Assembly: GCA_963170165.1 (NCBI GenBank)
Contig: CAUJGQ010000040.1
Coordinates: 1 to 51,389 of the forward strand
Reading direction: 5' to 3'
From: Chloroflexota bacterium
GTDB lineage: Bacteria > Chloroflexota > Dehalococcoidia > CAUJGQ01
Length of the DNA: 51,389 nucleotides
Below, in pieces: positions 33,096-40,692 of the stretch (position 1 is its first letter; each line of letters begins with the position of its first letter). The position numbers and the translations under genes are program-made. A model generated the notes under the pieces. It did no database searches. It was not told the DNA's origin and saw nothing but the letters and a program-made list of their open reading frames with translations.

Positions 33096-34334
33096 GTGCG
33101 CGCACGTCTCTTGCTGGTCTTGATCGCAGCACTGACCGCCTGGTCCAGCGCGGTCCGCGCCCAACCGTCGCTACCCATGCCTGACCTCGCGAGACCGGCC
33201 GCCGGGGAGTCGGTGATCGACCCAGCCACCGGCGCGCGCCTGACCCGCCTCACCGACGCGCGGGCAACGGGCTACGAGGGCATCGTGCCGCAGTACTCTC
33301 GCCGCCAGGCGTGGAATGCCGATGAGTCGTTGCTGCTGCTGCGCGCGGGCGACGGCATGGCGCTGCTGTACGACGGTATCAGTGGCGCCTTTCTGCGCGC
33401 ACTCCCGGGTGTGGACGGGGACGATGTGATCTGGCACCCGCTTGACCCCGCCGTGATCTACTACAACCCCGGCAACAGCCTACGTGCGTTCAATATCGCC
33501 GGCGGAGATGACCGGCTCGTGGCGGACTTCTCAGCCTGGACGTTTGCCGACACGCGTGGGGAAGGGGACGTCTCGCGCGATGGCCGCTATTACGCCTTTG
33601 CCGGCCGCTCGTATGACGAAGACAGCGGTGAAGTAAGCTATGACGACCTCGTGGTGTTTGACCTGGCGGAAGGCCGGGCGATCGCAGGTCTGGCGCTCCC
33701 CCCGCTGGATGACTTTGACTGGGTATCCATCTCACCGCTCGGGAATTATGTGGTCGTGGACTATGCCGATACGGTCAGCCGCCGCTTCCATGGGGTGGAA
33801 GTCTACCGGCGGGACTTCACCTTCCTGTGGCAGCGCGGGCTCGGTCCCGGTCACAGCGATCTCGGGCTGGACGAGAACGGCGATGAGGTGCTGGTCATCG
33901 GCGTGTATGACCCAGACACCAACCGCAGCGGCATCCGCGCCGTGCGCCTGGCGGACGGGCGCGAGACGGCGCTGGTGGACTTCTACTGGGCGTTCGAGTC
34001 CCACGTCTCCTGCCGGGCCGAGGGGCGGCCGGGCTGGTGCCTGATCAGCACGTACGACGGGCCAGGCCGGCTGACCGACAGTGGCATGGACTGGCAGCCG
34101 TTAGAAGATGAAGTGTTCTGGGTGAAGCTGGACGGCAGCGGCACGGTGGAGCGGCTGGCGCATCACCGCAGCCGTCGCTTCGGTCCCGGCGCCGAGGACA
34201 GCGACCGCAGTAACTACTTTGCCGAGCCGCACGCCACGTCCAGCCGTCGCGGTGACCGGGTGCTGTTTGGCAGTAACTGGCGGCAGGAGATCCGCGATCC
34301 TGCCGCCGTCGATACGTATCTCGCGGTGCGCTAG
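33096..34334 (+). CDS. Secreted beta-propeller protein
   Basis: This 412-aa protein has a signal peptide (about 1-23, ending AVRAQ) and repeated beta-propeller-like blades: SRRQAWNADESLLLL, DVSRDGRYYAFAGRS, DFDWVSISPLGNYVVVDY, GLDENGDEVLVIGVYD. The repeats resemble TolB/WD40-like propellers such as those of oligogalacturonate lyase. Two Cys (VSCRAEG, GWCLIS) could form a disulfide. GTG 33096 follows GGAGGG and starts right at the signal peptide; an in-frame GTG 18 bases upstream is less suitable. Its ligand is unknown. It stops 9 bases from a convergent small gene. Confidence 0.82.
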   Translation: MRARLLLVLIAALTAWSSAVRAQPSLPMPDLARPAAGESVIDPATGARLTRLTDARATGYEGIVPQYSRRQAWNADESLLLLRAGDGMALLYDGISGAFLRALPGVDGDDVIWHPLDPAVIYYNPGNSLRAFNIAGGDDRLVADFSAWTFADTRGEGDVSRDGRYYAFAGRSYDEDSGEVSYDDLVVFDLAEGRAIAGLALPPLDDFDWVSISPLGNYVVVDYADTVSRRFHGVEVYRRDFTFLWQRGLGPGHSDLGLDENGDEVLVIGVYDPDTNRSGIRAVRLADGRETALVDFYWAFESHVSCRAEGRPGWCLISTYDGPGRLTDSGMDWQPLEDEVFWVKLDGSGTVERLAHHRSRRFGPGAEDSDRSNYFAEPHATSSRRGDRVLFGSNWRQEIRDPAAVDTYLAVR

Positions 34335-34343
34335 TTCGCGCCG

Positions 34344-34514
34344 TCAGACATGCTCCAGCACGCCCCGCAACCGTTGTTCCAGCGCGCCGGACATGCGGCG
34401 GGTGGTGCCGGTCTCGCGGCTGTAGCAGCGCAGGCACACGCAGCGTCCGGCCGGGCCGGCCAGCACAACGTCATCCAGCGGCGTGTCGAACTTGCACAGT
34501 GCACAGGTCATCAT
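34344..34514 (-). CDS. Small zinc-ribbon protein
   Basis: This 56-aa protein has two CxxC pairs, CALC near residue 4 and CLRC near 28, spaced as a zinc ribbon, with a basic C-terminal helix (SGALEQRLRGVLEHV). GGGGAGGA lies just before two adjacent ATG codons (34514 and 34511). The same frame stays open upstream to ATG 34733, which also has a strong RBS, so a 129-aa form is possible. No specific family is recognised. Confidence 0.6.
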   Translation of the reverse strand: MMTCALCKFDTPLDDVVLAGPAGRCVCLRCYSRETGTTRRMSGALEQRLRGVLEHV

Positions 34515-34733
34515 CGCGATTCCTCCCCTCTCTGATGGGCGGGCTGGATCGCTCCATACCGGCGCTCGCCTGCAGTAGCGCCGCAGACCGCGGAGCCGGC
34601 ACGCGAGCATCCGGACGAGGCGGCGTGTGCCCGCCGTCCCGGTGATGACGCCGCCGTGATCGCGCCGGCGCTGAGCCCGTTGCAGGTCAATGGCACGCTC
34701 CGCGTTGAGGGCATGCATCATCAACAGGTCCAT
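34515..34733 (-). other. In-frame upstream extension with its own RBS
   Basis: ATG 34733 follows GGAGGA at 4 bases and opens MDLLMMHALNAERAIDLQRA, then QRRRDH, the kind of short helical N-terminus found in small basic actinobacterial/Chloroflexota proteins. The frame runs through without a stop into the zinc-ribbon gene. Either a 129-aa protein or two overlapping products are made. Confidence 0.4.
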
Positions 34734-34931
34734 CGGGTTCCTCCACCGTGATGGTGGCGAGCACCGGAGCGGTCCGGCGTCTGCTGGCAGTATCGGCAGC
34801 CGGCCGGCGACCGGCTGTCAGGCAGCGTGCGCCGGCGGCGGTGGGGAGTTGCCAATCAAAGCATCAGGCAGAACGCGTGCCGCCGGCATGGGGCAGGGGT
34901 GGTATACCCGCATGGCGAATGGGGTAACTCC

Positions 34932-35282
34932 TCATGGCCACGGGATCTGCATGTCCTGCGCCAGGAAGTTCAGCGGCGCGCTGCCGCTGACCTGCCAGCC
35001 TTCGCCGGTCTGCTGCACGAACAGCCAGGTGGTGAACTCGGAGAAGGTGCGCCCGGCAAGATAGGCGTGCACGCCTTCCTGCTCGGCGATGTGGCGCGAA
35101 CAGACCTTGTCCAGGTCATCGGGCGAGCGGGTGTCTGCGCACGGGCCGGCATAGACAGCGCCATCCGCTTCGATGGCGGCGCGGATGGCGTCCTCCACCG
35201 AGGGCGCTGCCGCCTGCGCGGATGCCCGGCCGGCAGCCAGGATCAGGGTGAGGATGAGCAGTGCGCGGGTGAAGCGGCGCAT
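34932..35282 (-). CDS. Small secreted hypothetical protein
   Basis: This 116-aa protein has a clear signal peptide (about 1-22, ALLILTLILAAGRASAQ) and a mature part with two Cys (GPCADTRS, KVCSRHI) likely to form a disulfide. The end (WLFVQQTGEGWQVSGSAPLN) reads as a small beta sheet, similar in outline to NTF2/DUF4440-like exported proteins, but this is not certain. GGGGAGG precedes ATG 35282. It is isolated on the minus strand, with 170 bases upstream. Confidence 0.7.
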   Translation of the reverse strand: MRRFTRALLILTLILAAGRASAQAAAPSVEDAIRAAIEADGAVYAGPCADTRSPDDLDKVCSRHIAEQEGVHAYLAGRTFSEFTTWLFVQQTGEGWQVSGSAPLNFLAQDMQIPWP

Positions 35283-35452
35283 GTCCCGCCTCCCCGACGG
35301 CGGAGCAGTGCGGGTTCCGCCGCCTCACCCTGATTGTGACCGCAGTCATCTCCCGGCGCTGTCGGGCGGTACGCGCTTCGTCGTAGGGAAACACGCGTGC
35401 CGCCACCACGGGCATCGCGCGACAGGTCCGGCAGTGCGGGACAGCGGGCCGG

Positions 35453-35854
35453 TCAGCGCTGTACGAGCTGGGTCAGTACGCCACCGGCGGCGGTGGGGTG
35501 GATAAACACCTGTCCGCGCACCGGCTGGCCCGGGCCGGGATCTCCCACCAGGCGGATACCCTGCTCGCGCAGGTTGTTCAGCGTCGCCGGCAGATCGTCA
35601 ACGGCCAGGGCGATCAGGTACACCCCTTCGCCGGAAGCGGCGACACGGCGACCCACCGGCCCGGTCTCGTTGGTGGGGGCGACCAGCTCCACGTAGCCGC
35701 TGTCGCCACCGAAGCGGAAGTAGGCGTTGCGGAAGCCTGCTCCCGGCGGCTCTCCGATATCGGTGGCGGGGACGCCGTACACCTTCGCGAAGTGGGCAAT
35801 GCTGGCGTCCAGGTCTTTCACCGCCAGCACGATGTGATCGACACCCTTGAACAT
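35453..35854 (-). CDS. VOC-family (glyoxalase-like) protein
   Basis: This 133-aa protein has the paired beta-alpha-beta-beta-beta modules of the VOC fold: FKGVDHIVLAVKDLDASIAH, then a second module at YLIALAVDDLPATL and HPTAAGGVLTQLVQ. It looks like methylmalonyl-CoA epimerase, but only His7 and the Glu of GYVELV are present among the four ligand positions; the second-module His is Leu and the last Glu is Gln. AAGGAG precedes ATG 35854. It follows the esterase gene by 40 bases in the same operon. Enzymatic role uncertain. Confidence 0.8.
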   Translation of the reverse strand: MFKGVDHIVLAVKDLDASIAHFAKVYGVPATDIGEPPGAGFRNAYFRFGGDSGYVELVAPTNETGPVGRRVAASGEGVYLIALAVDDLPATLNNLREQGIRLVGDPGPGQPVRGQVFIHPTAAGGVLTQLVQR

Positions 35855-35894
35855 GGCGCTCTCCTTTGGCTGCCTATTACTCGGAAGCCTTCTC

Positions 35895-36845
35895 TCAATC
35901 GCCGGCAGACACCGCCGGCCGGGCAAGGGCCGTACGCAGCGCAGCGGCGGCGTCATCCACCGCCTGCCGTCCCTTGGTCAGCAGCGTCGCCATGCTGAAA
36001 AAGGTATGAATCATGCCCTCATAGCAGGTGTACTGCACCGGCACACCCGCCGCCGCCAGTGCCTGCGCATACTGCGCGCCCTCATCGCGCAGGGGGTCGC
36101 ACTCGGCGGTCTGCACAGTGGCCGGGGGCAGACCGCTGAGGTTCGCCGCCTGCAGCGGCGCAGCGTAGGGGTCGTGCGCATCGTCATCCGTACGCAAGTA
36201 ATGATCCCAGAACCAGGCCATTGCCTCCTGGCTCAGTCCATAGCCGGCGGCGTTCTCCTGGTAGGAAGCAGTGGTGAAGTCGCGGTTGGTGACCGGCACC
36301 ACCAGGAGCTGATGCGCCAGCCGCGGACCGCCCCGGTCTCGCGCCATGAGCGTCACCGCCGCCGCCAGGTTGCCACCGGCGCTAATGCCGCCCACCGCCA
36401 CCCGGCCCACGTCGATGTTGAGCGAGGCGGCCTGTTCCACTGTCCAGCAGGTCGCGGCGTAGCAGTCCTCCGCCGGCACCGGGAACTTGGATTCCGGCGC
36501 AAGCCGGTACTCGACGGAGACGACGACGCACCCGGCGGCGTTCGCCAGAGACCGGCTGGTCGCATCGGAGCCCTCCACGCTCCCCAGCACCCAGCCGCCG
36601 CCGTGGAAAAACACCAGCGCCGGGAACGGCCCGCTGCCCGCCGGAGTGTACAGCCGCACGCTGATCGCGCCGCCATCAACGAGGATGCTGCGGTCTACGA
36701 CGTGTGCGACAGGCTCGCCGGGGGCCGTGGCCCGTGCAGCCGCAGCCTGCGCGCGCGCCTCGATGGGCGTCAGCGTGTTGTACGCCGGCAGCCCCAGCGC
36801 TGCCAGCTGATCGAGCATCTGCTTGGCCTGAGGGTCCAGTGGCAT
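35895..36845 (-). CDS. HSL-family (family IV) esterase/lipase
   Basis: This 316-aa alpha/beta hydrolase has the family IV oxyanion motif FFHGGGWVLGS, nucleophile GISAGGNLAAA, acid in AECDPLRDEG and His in GMIHTFFSM, plus VSVEYRLAPESKFPVPAEDC. These enzymes hydrolyse short acyl esters in the cytoplasm. ATG 36845 (MPLDPQAKQMLDQLAALGLP) matches the family cap helix; a longer upstream frame exists but is low-complexity. GAGG lies at a suitable distance upstream. It is co-directional with the VOC gene, suggesting one operon. Confidence 0.9.
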   Translation of the reverse strand: MPLDPQAKQMLDQLAALGLPAYNTLTPIEARAQAAAARATAPGEPVAHVVDRSILVDGGAISVRLYTPAGSGPFPALVFFHGGGWVLGSVEGSDATSRSLANAAGCVVVSVEYRLAPESKFPVPAEDCYAATCWTVEQAASLNIDVGRVAVGGISAGGNLAAAVTLMARDRGGPRLAHQLLVVPVTNRDFTTASYQENAAGYGLSQEAMAWFWDHYLRTDDDAHDPYAAPLQAANLSGLPPATVQTAECDPLRDEGAQYAQALAAAGVPVQYTCYEGMIHTFFSMATLLTKGRQAVDDAAAALRTALARPAVSAGD

Positions 36846-37449
36846 CGAGCACCTCGCCTCGTGAATTCTGCGCCGGGGCGGGCTCTCCGGAGCCGGAGGC
36901 CGCACCATTCTGCCGCAGCGCTGATCCAGCGTCCATCCGGCGGCGCAGCCTTGCCCCGCCACATTTGGCGCCTGCCGGTATGCAGGTTCCGGCGCTCGAA
37001 CCAGGAGCGGACCGCCGGCGCGTAGCCGCCACCAGCACGTCAACTGTTCCAAGGACGGGCGGGCCGGGCCACACATCGATCAGCCGGGAATCGCAGTCAT
37101 CCTGCAGCACGGCCTCTGAAGCGGTCGCACGTGCCGGCGCGATGGCTTCTCGGACTCCGGAGCCCAGCCCGGCGGGACGCAGGCAGACGCCGGCCGCAAC
37201 TCATAGCGGACCACAGCAGGGGCAACCGGCAGGCAGCATTCTTCCAGCGCCGGTCGGCGCAAGGGCGATGATAGGCCGCTCTCAGGCGCGGCACACGTCA
37301 TTGGCCGGGCCGGCGGATGGTCTCCTGCCCCGCGGTCTACGCATCATCGGTCATGCGGAAGCAGGTGATACTAAGGGCGCCGGACCGCGGGACGAACGCG
37401 AGCCGTTCCAAGCCCGCCGGAACGGAGCCGGCCCGCGGGCGAGGCAACA
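36846..37449. other. 604-base region without a gene
   Basis: No frame here gives a protein I can support: those present are Arg/Pro-rich and overlap each other. The right end holds the thiolase terminator (37385-37438); a small GGCTC-TCCG-GAGCC hairpin lies near 36880. The rest may be a decayed gene or an untranslated region. Confidence 0.5.
37385..37438 (-). terminator. Nested hairpin terminator after the thiolase gene
   Basis: An outer stem CCGCGGG/CCCGCGG (37385-37391 with 37432-37438) encloses an inner stem CCGTTCC/GGAACGG (37403-37409 with 37419-37425), 11 bases past the thiolase stop. Confidence 0.5.
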
Positions 37450-38604
37450 CTACTCCAGCCGCTCGATGATGGTGGCCGTGCCGATACCGCCGCCGCAGCA
37501 CATGGTTTGCAGGCCGTAGCGGCCGCCGGTGCGCTCCAGGTGGTGCAGCATCGTCGTCATCAGCCGCGCGCCGGTGCCCCCCAGTGGATGGCCGAGAGCG
37601 ATGGCGCCGCCGTTGGGGTTGACCTTGGACATATCCGGGCGCAGCTCGCGCTCCCAAGCCAGCACCACCGGCGCGAACGCCTCGTTGATCTCGAACACAT
37701 CGATATCAGATAGCGACAGCCCAGCCTTATCCAGCACTTTCGGTGTCGCCGTGATCGGGCCCGTAAGCATCAACTCCGGGTCCGAGCCGACAACGGCCTG
37801 GGCCACGATGCGGGCGCGCGGGCGAAGCCCCAACTCCTGCGCCTTCTCGCGTGTCATCAGCAGCACGGCCGCCGCGCCGTCGGTGATCTGGCTGGAGTTG
37901 CCGGCGTGGAGGATACCGTCCGGCAGGAACGACGGCTTGAGCCCGGCCAGCGTGTCTGCCGTGGTGCCGGGGCGGATACCCTCATCGCGGCCGATCAGCC
38001 GTGGCTCGCCATCCACCATCACAGGCACGGGGACGATCTCGGCATCGAACAACCCTTCGGCCTGGGCACGGGCCGCCCGTTGCTGGCTGAGCGCGCCAAA
38101 CTCATCGGCCTCGCGCCGGCTGATGCCCCACTGCTTGGCGATCTTCTCCGCCGAGATGCCCTGGTGCGTCAGGTCATACAGCGCCATCAGCTCCGGCGGG
38201 AAGGGATCGCCGCCGGTCGCGGTACTGGTGCCCATCGGCACGCGGCTCATGTTCTCGACACCAGCGCCGATGGCGATGTCGACGGTGCCACTCTGCACGA
38301 GATTGGCGGCGATGTGGATCGCCTGCTGGCTGGAGCCGCACTGCCGGTCCACGGTCATAGCCGGCACGGTGTACGGAAAGCCGGCGGTGAGCACGACATT
38401 GCGTCCGATGTTCACCCCCTGCTCGCCCACCTGGCCCACGCAGCCAAAGGTGACGTCTTCCACCAGTGAGGGATCGACCCCGGCGCGAGAGACCAGCTCC
38501 TTGAGCACGTGCGCGCCCAGGTTGACCGGGTGCACCCCTGCCAGCCCGCCGTTGCGCCTGCCCATCGGTGTCCGCACTGCCTCAACGATCACGACCTCAG
38601 GCAT
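37450..38604 (-). CDS. Acetyl-CoA acyltransferase (thiolase)
   Basis: This 384-aa thiolase has the acyl-accepting Cys in DRQCGSSQQAIHIAA (about residue 89), the EINEAFAP motif, GHPLGGTGAR with the catalytic His, and the second Cys in MCCGGGIGTA. It cleaves 3-ketoacyl-CoA to acetyl-CoA plus a shortened acyl-CoA, or the reverse. Sequence style fits degradative thiolases including steroid and fatty-acid types. With the crotonase, VOC and 2-hydroxyacyl-CoA lyase genes the window has several acyl-CoA enzymes, but they are not in one operon. Confidence 0.92.
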   Translation of the reverse strand: MPEVVIVEAVRTPMGRRNGGLAGVHPVNLGAHVLKELVSRAGVDPSLVEDVTFGCVGQVGEQGVNIGRNVVLTAGFPYTVPAMTVDRQCGSSQQAIHIAANLVQSGTVDIAIGAGVENMSRVPMGTSTATGGDPFPPELMALYDLTHQGISAEKIAKQWGISRREADEFGALSQQRAARAQAEGLFDAEIVPVPVMVDGEPRLIGRDEGIRPGTTADTLAGLKPSFLPDGILHAGNSSQITDGAAAVLLMTREKAQELGLRPRARIVAQAVVGSDPELMLTGPITATPKVLDKAGLSLSDIDVFEINEAFAPVVLAWERELRPDMSKVNPNGGAIALGHPLGGTGARLMTTMLHHLERTGGRYGLQTMCCGGGIGTATIIERLE

Positions 38605-38719
38605 GGCCCGCCGTCTCCTTGTTGATATTTCGGTTCGCGGCCAGTGTACTCCTGGCAGCGGCGGAGCACGCGGAGACGGTGCACTACACTAAGGTCGTTG
38701 CTCCATGGGGAGGGTTAGG

Positions 38720-39988
38720 ATGCGACTCAAACTGCTGCTTGCGCTGCTCCTGACACTGACGGCGATAGCCGCCACTGCCTGCGACGATGACGCCCCGCAG
38801 GCCGCCGCGCCCCGCGGCACGCCCGTCCTCTCCGGCAACGGCGGGCCCGGCGCCGGCACCCCCGTTGTCCGCGCCGGCCGGACCGCACCGCGCCGCGCGC
38901 AGCCGTTCGACCCGGCATCGTTCCAGCTGGTACTGGAGCCGGTGGCCTCGGGGCTCAACCGGCCGCTGTTCGTGACCAGCGCGCCGGATGGCTCCGGCCG
39001 CCTGTTTGTGGTGGAGCAGGGCGGCACAGTGCGGATCATCCAGGGTGGCGCGCTGCTACCGGAGATCTTCCTCGATATCCGCGACCGGGTGCGGGCCGGC
39101 GGCGAACAGGGGCTGCTCGGCCTCGTCTTTCACCCGCGCTACGCCGAGAATGGCCGGCTGTTCGTCAACTACACCGCCCACAACAGCGACAATACCATCG
39201 CCGAGTTCCACGTCAGCGCCGACCCCAACCGCGCCGGCGCCGCCGGTGGCCGCGTGCTGCTGGCCTTGCCGGACTTCGCCGCCAACCACAACGCCGGGAT
39301 GCTGGCGTTTGGGCCGGATGGCTTTCTGTATGTGGGGACAGGCGATGGTGGTGGCGGGGGCGACCCGCAGCGTACGGCACAGAATGCAATGGCGCTGCTG
39401 GGCAAGATGCTGCGACTGGATGTGGACAGCGGCGAGCCGTACGCCATCGCTGCGGGCAACCCCTTTGCCGGCCGAAGCGATATCCGCCCGGAGATCTGGG
39501 CGACGGGGCTGCGCAACCCCTGGCGCTACAGCTTCGACCGCATCACCGGTGACCTGTGGATCGCGGACGTGGGGCAGGGGGAGTGGGAGGAGATTAACCT
39601 CCAGCCCGCGGGCAGCGCCGGCGGCGAGAACTACGGCTGGAGCATCATGGAGGGCACACACTGCTTCCGCCCCAGCTCCGGCTGTGATCAAAACGGCCTG
39701 GTGCGCCCCGTGCACGAGTACGATCACAGCCTGGGCTGCTCGGTGACGGGCGGCTATGTCTACCGCGGCGCCGCCTATCCGGCGCTGGAAGGCGCTTACC
39801 TGTTTGGCGATTACTGCTCCGGCCGCATCTGGGCGCTCTCGCCGGACACCGGCGCCGGCCGTACTGCCACCGAGTTGCTGAAAGCCAGCTTCCAGATCAG
39901 CTCCTTCGGGGAAGACGAGCAGGGTGAAATGTACCTCACGGGCTACAACACCGGCATCGTGTATCGCCTCACCACCGTGGCGCGATAG
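38720..39988 (+). CDS. PQQ-dependent sugar dehydrogenase-like lipoprotein (YliI/GSDH family)
   Basis: This 422-aa exported protein has a lipoprotein-type signal (LLLTLTAIAATAC, Cys about residue 21), a Pro/Ala linker and a six-bladed GSDH propeller: LFVVEQGGTVRII, GLLGLVFHPRYAENG, FAANHNAGMLAFGPDG, GTGDGGGGGDP, WRYSFDRITGDLWIADVGQG and the final SVTGGYVYRG. Members oxidise aldoses at the outer face using PQQ and Ca2+. No pqq biosynthesis genes are seen. GGAGGG precedes ATG 38720, and TACACT upstream may be its -10 box. A 6-bp hairpin at 39999-40020 follows. Confidence 0.88.
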   Translation: MRLKLLLALLLTLTAIAATACDDDAPQAAAPRGTPVLSGNGGPGAGTPVVRAGRTAPRRAQPFDPASFQLVLEPVASGLNRPLFVTSAPDGSGRLFVVEQGGTVRIIQGGALLPEIFLDIRDRVRAGGEQGLLGLVFHPRYAENGRLFVNYTAHNSDNTIAEFHVSADPNRAGAAGGRVLLALPDFAANHNAGMLAFGPDGFLYVGTGDGGGGGDPQRTAQNAMALLGKMLRLDVDSGEPYAIAAGNPFAGRSDIRPEIWATGLRNPWRYSFDRITGDLWIADVGQGEWEEINLQPAGSAGGENYGWSIMEGTHCFRPSSGCDQNGLVRPVHEYDHSLGCSVTGGYVYRGAAYPALEGAYLFGDYCSGRIWALSPDTGAGRTATELLKASFQISSFGEDEQGEMYLTGYNTGIVYRLTTVAR

Positions 39989-39998
39989 GAGGGCCGCC

Positions 39999-40020
39999 GC
40001 CGTGATTCTCCGAGCACGGC
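39999..40020 (+). terminator. Short hairpin after the sugar dehydrogenase gene
   Basis: GCCGTG (39999-40004) pairs with CACGGC (40015-40020) around a 10-nt loop, 10 bases past the stop. Confidence 0.35.
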
Positions 40021-40245
40021 CGACGTGATCCCCGCAGGGTGGCGGATGCCCCGCTCCTGCTGCCCGGTTGAAACAAGCCCGCAGATACTCCGGTATGCCG
40101 GTGTGACGCATCGCTGACCGGCAAACGTCCCCTGTCCGTCGCATCCGAGACAGCGTGGGGTGTACGAGGGGACGGCCGGTGGTGCGTCCTACGTACGGCG
40201 TGATGCACGGCAGGCCTCCCGTAGGCTACATAGCACCGGCTGGGC

Positions 40246-40275
40246 TTGTTGGCGGGGTGACGCCGCTGCTATGCT
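40246..40275 (+). promoter_or_regulatory. Promoter of the CNB/NDH-2 gene cluster
   Basis: TTGTTG (40246-40251), 18-base spacer, TATGCT (40270-40275), about 58 bases upstream of the first gene. Confidence 0.5.
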
Positions 40276-40333
40276 TGCGCGCATCCCGCGCGTGTGTACC
40301 ATCCAGAGCGCAGGCGCCGATGGAGTCTGGTCA

Positions 40334-40663
40334 ATGCGCCGTCAAGCTGCTGTTGTGGTGATGGGCGCCCTCACACTGCTGGCGGCCCTTGCGCTGCCGG
40401 CGGCGGCACTGGCGGCGTCCAGCCCGCCGCCGCCGGACGCACCGGCCGCCCAGCCGGAGGGCCGCCGGGTCGAGCGATCCGACTGGATTGATCGCGTTCC
40501 GCTAGCGGCCGGTATGACGCTGATCGTGATCGCCGTCGATGCCGTGTTCATCCTCAAGATCCTGCACAACCGCCAAACCAAACGTGAGCGCCGAGCGGCG
40601 GCACAGCACCCGCCGCCGGTCAACGGCTCTGGCCCGCGCGGGCCGGGGCGGCCTTCGCAGTGA
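40334..40663 (+). CDS. Small membrane-anchored protein heading the CNB/NDH-2 cluster
   Basis: This 109-aa protein is not recognised. It has a signal-like first segment (VVVMGALTLLAALALPAAAL), a short Pro-rich extracytoplasmic stretch, a second transmembrane helix (AGMTLIVIAVDAVFILKIL) and a basic Pro/Gly-rich tail (TKRERRAAAQ) that should face the cytoplasm. GGAG lies 8 bases before ATG. The CNB membrane-protein gene starts 29 bases downstream in the same direction. It may anchor or link other members of the cluster; this is inferred only from position. Confidence 0.65.
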   Translation: MRRQAAVVVMGALTLLAALALPAAALAASSPPPPDAPAAQPEGRRVERSDWIDRVPLAAGMTLIVIAVDAVFILKILHNRQTKRERRAAAQHPPPVNGSGPRGPGRPSQ

Positions 40664-40692
40664 AACCGCAGACAGAGCAGACAGGGAGACCA

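Larger units (their letters stand above)
39989..40333. other. Intergenic region before the CNB/NDH-2 cluster
   Basis: It holds a short hairpin (39999-40020) and a promoter candidate (40246-40275). A single GTTGAAAC at 40067-40074 looks like a CRISPR repeat end but is not repeated. Confidence 0.5.

Noticed and set aside
35453-35956. Longer start for the VOC gene at 35956
   Set aside because: The first 34 residues are Arg/Pro-rich and overlap the upstream esterase end; AAGGAG precedes ATG 35854.
36704-37519. Plus-strand frame of 271 codons covering the gene-free region
   Set aside because: No domain, biased composition, and it overlaps the esterase and thiolase genes.
40067-40074. GTTGAAAC, a typical CRISPR repeat end
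   Set aside because: Single copy with no second repeat or spacer pattern nearby and no cas genes.
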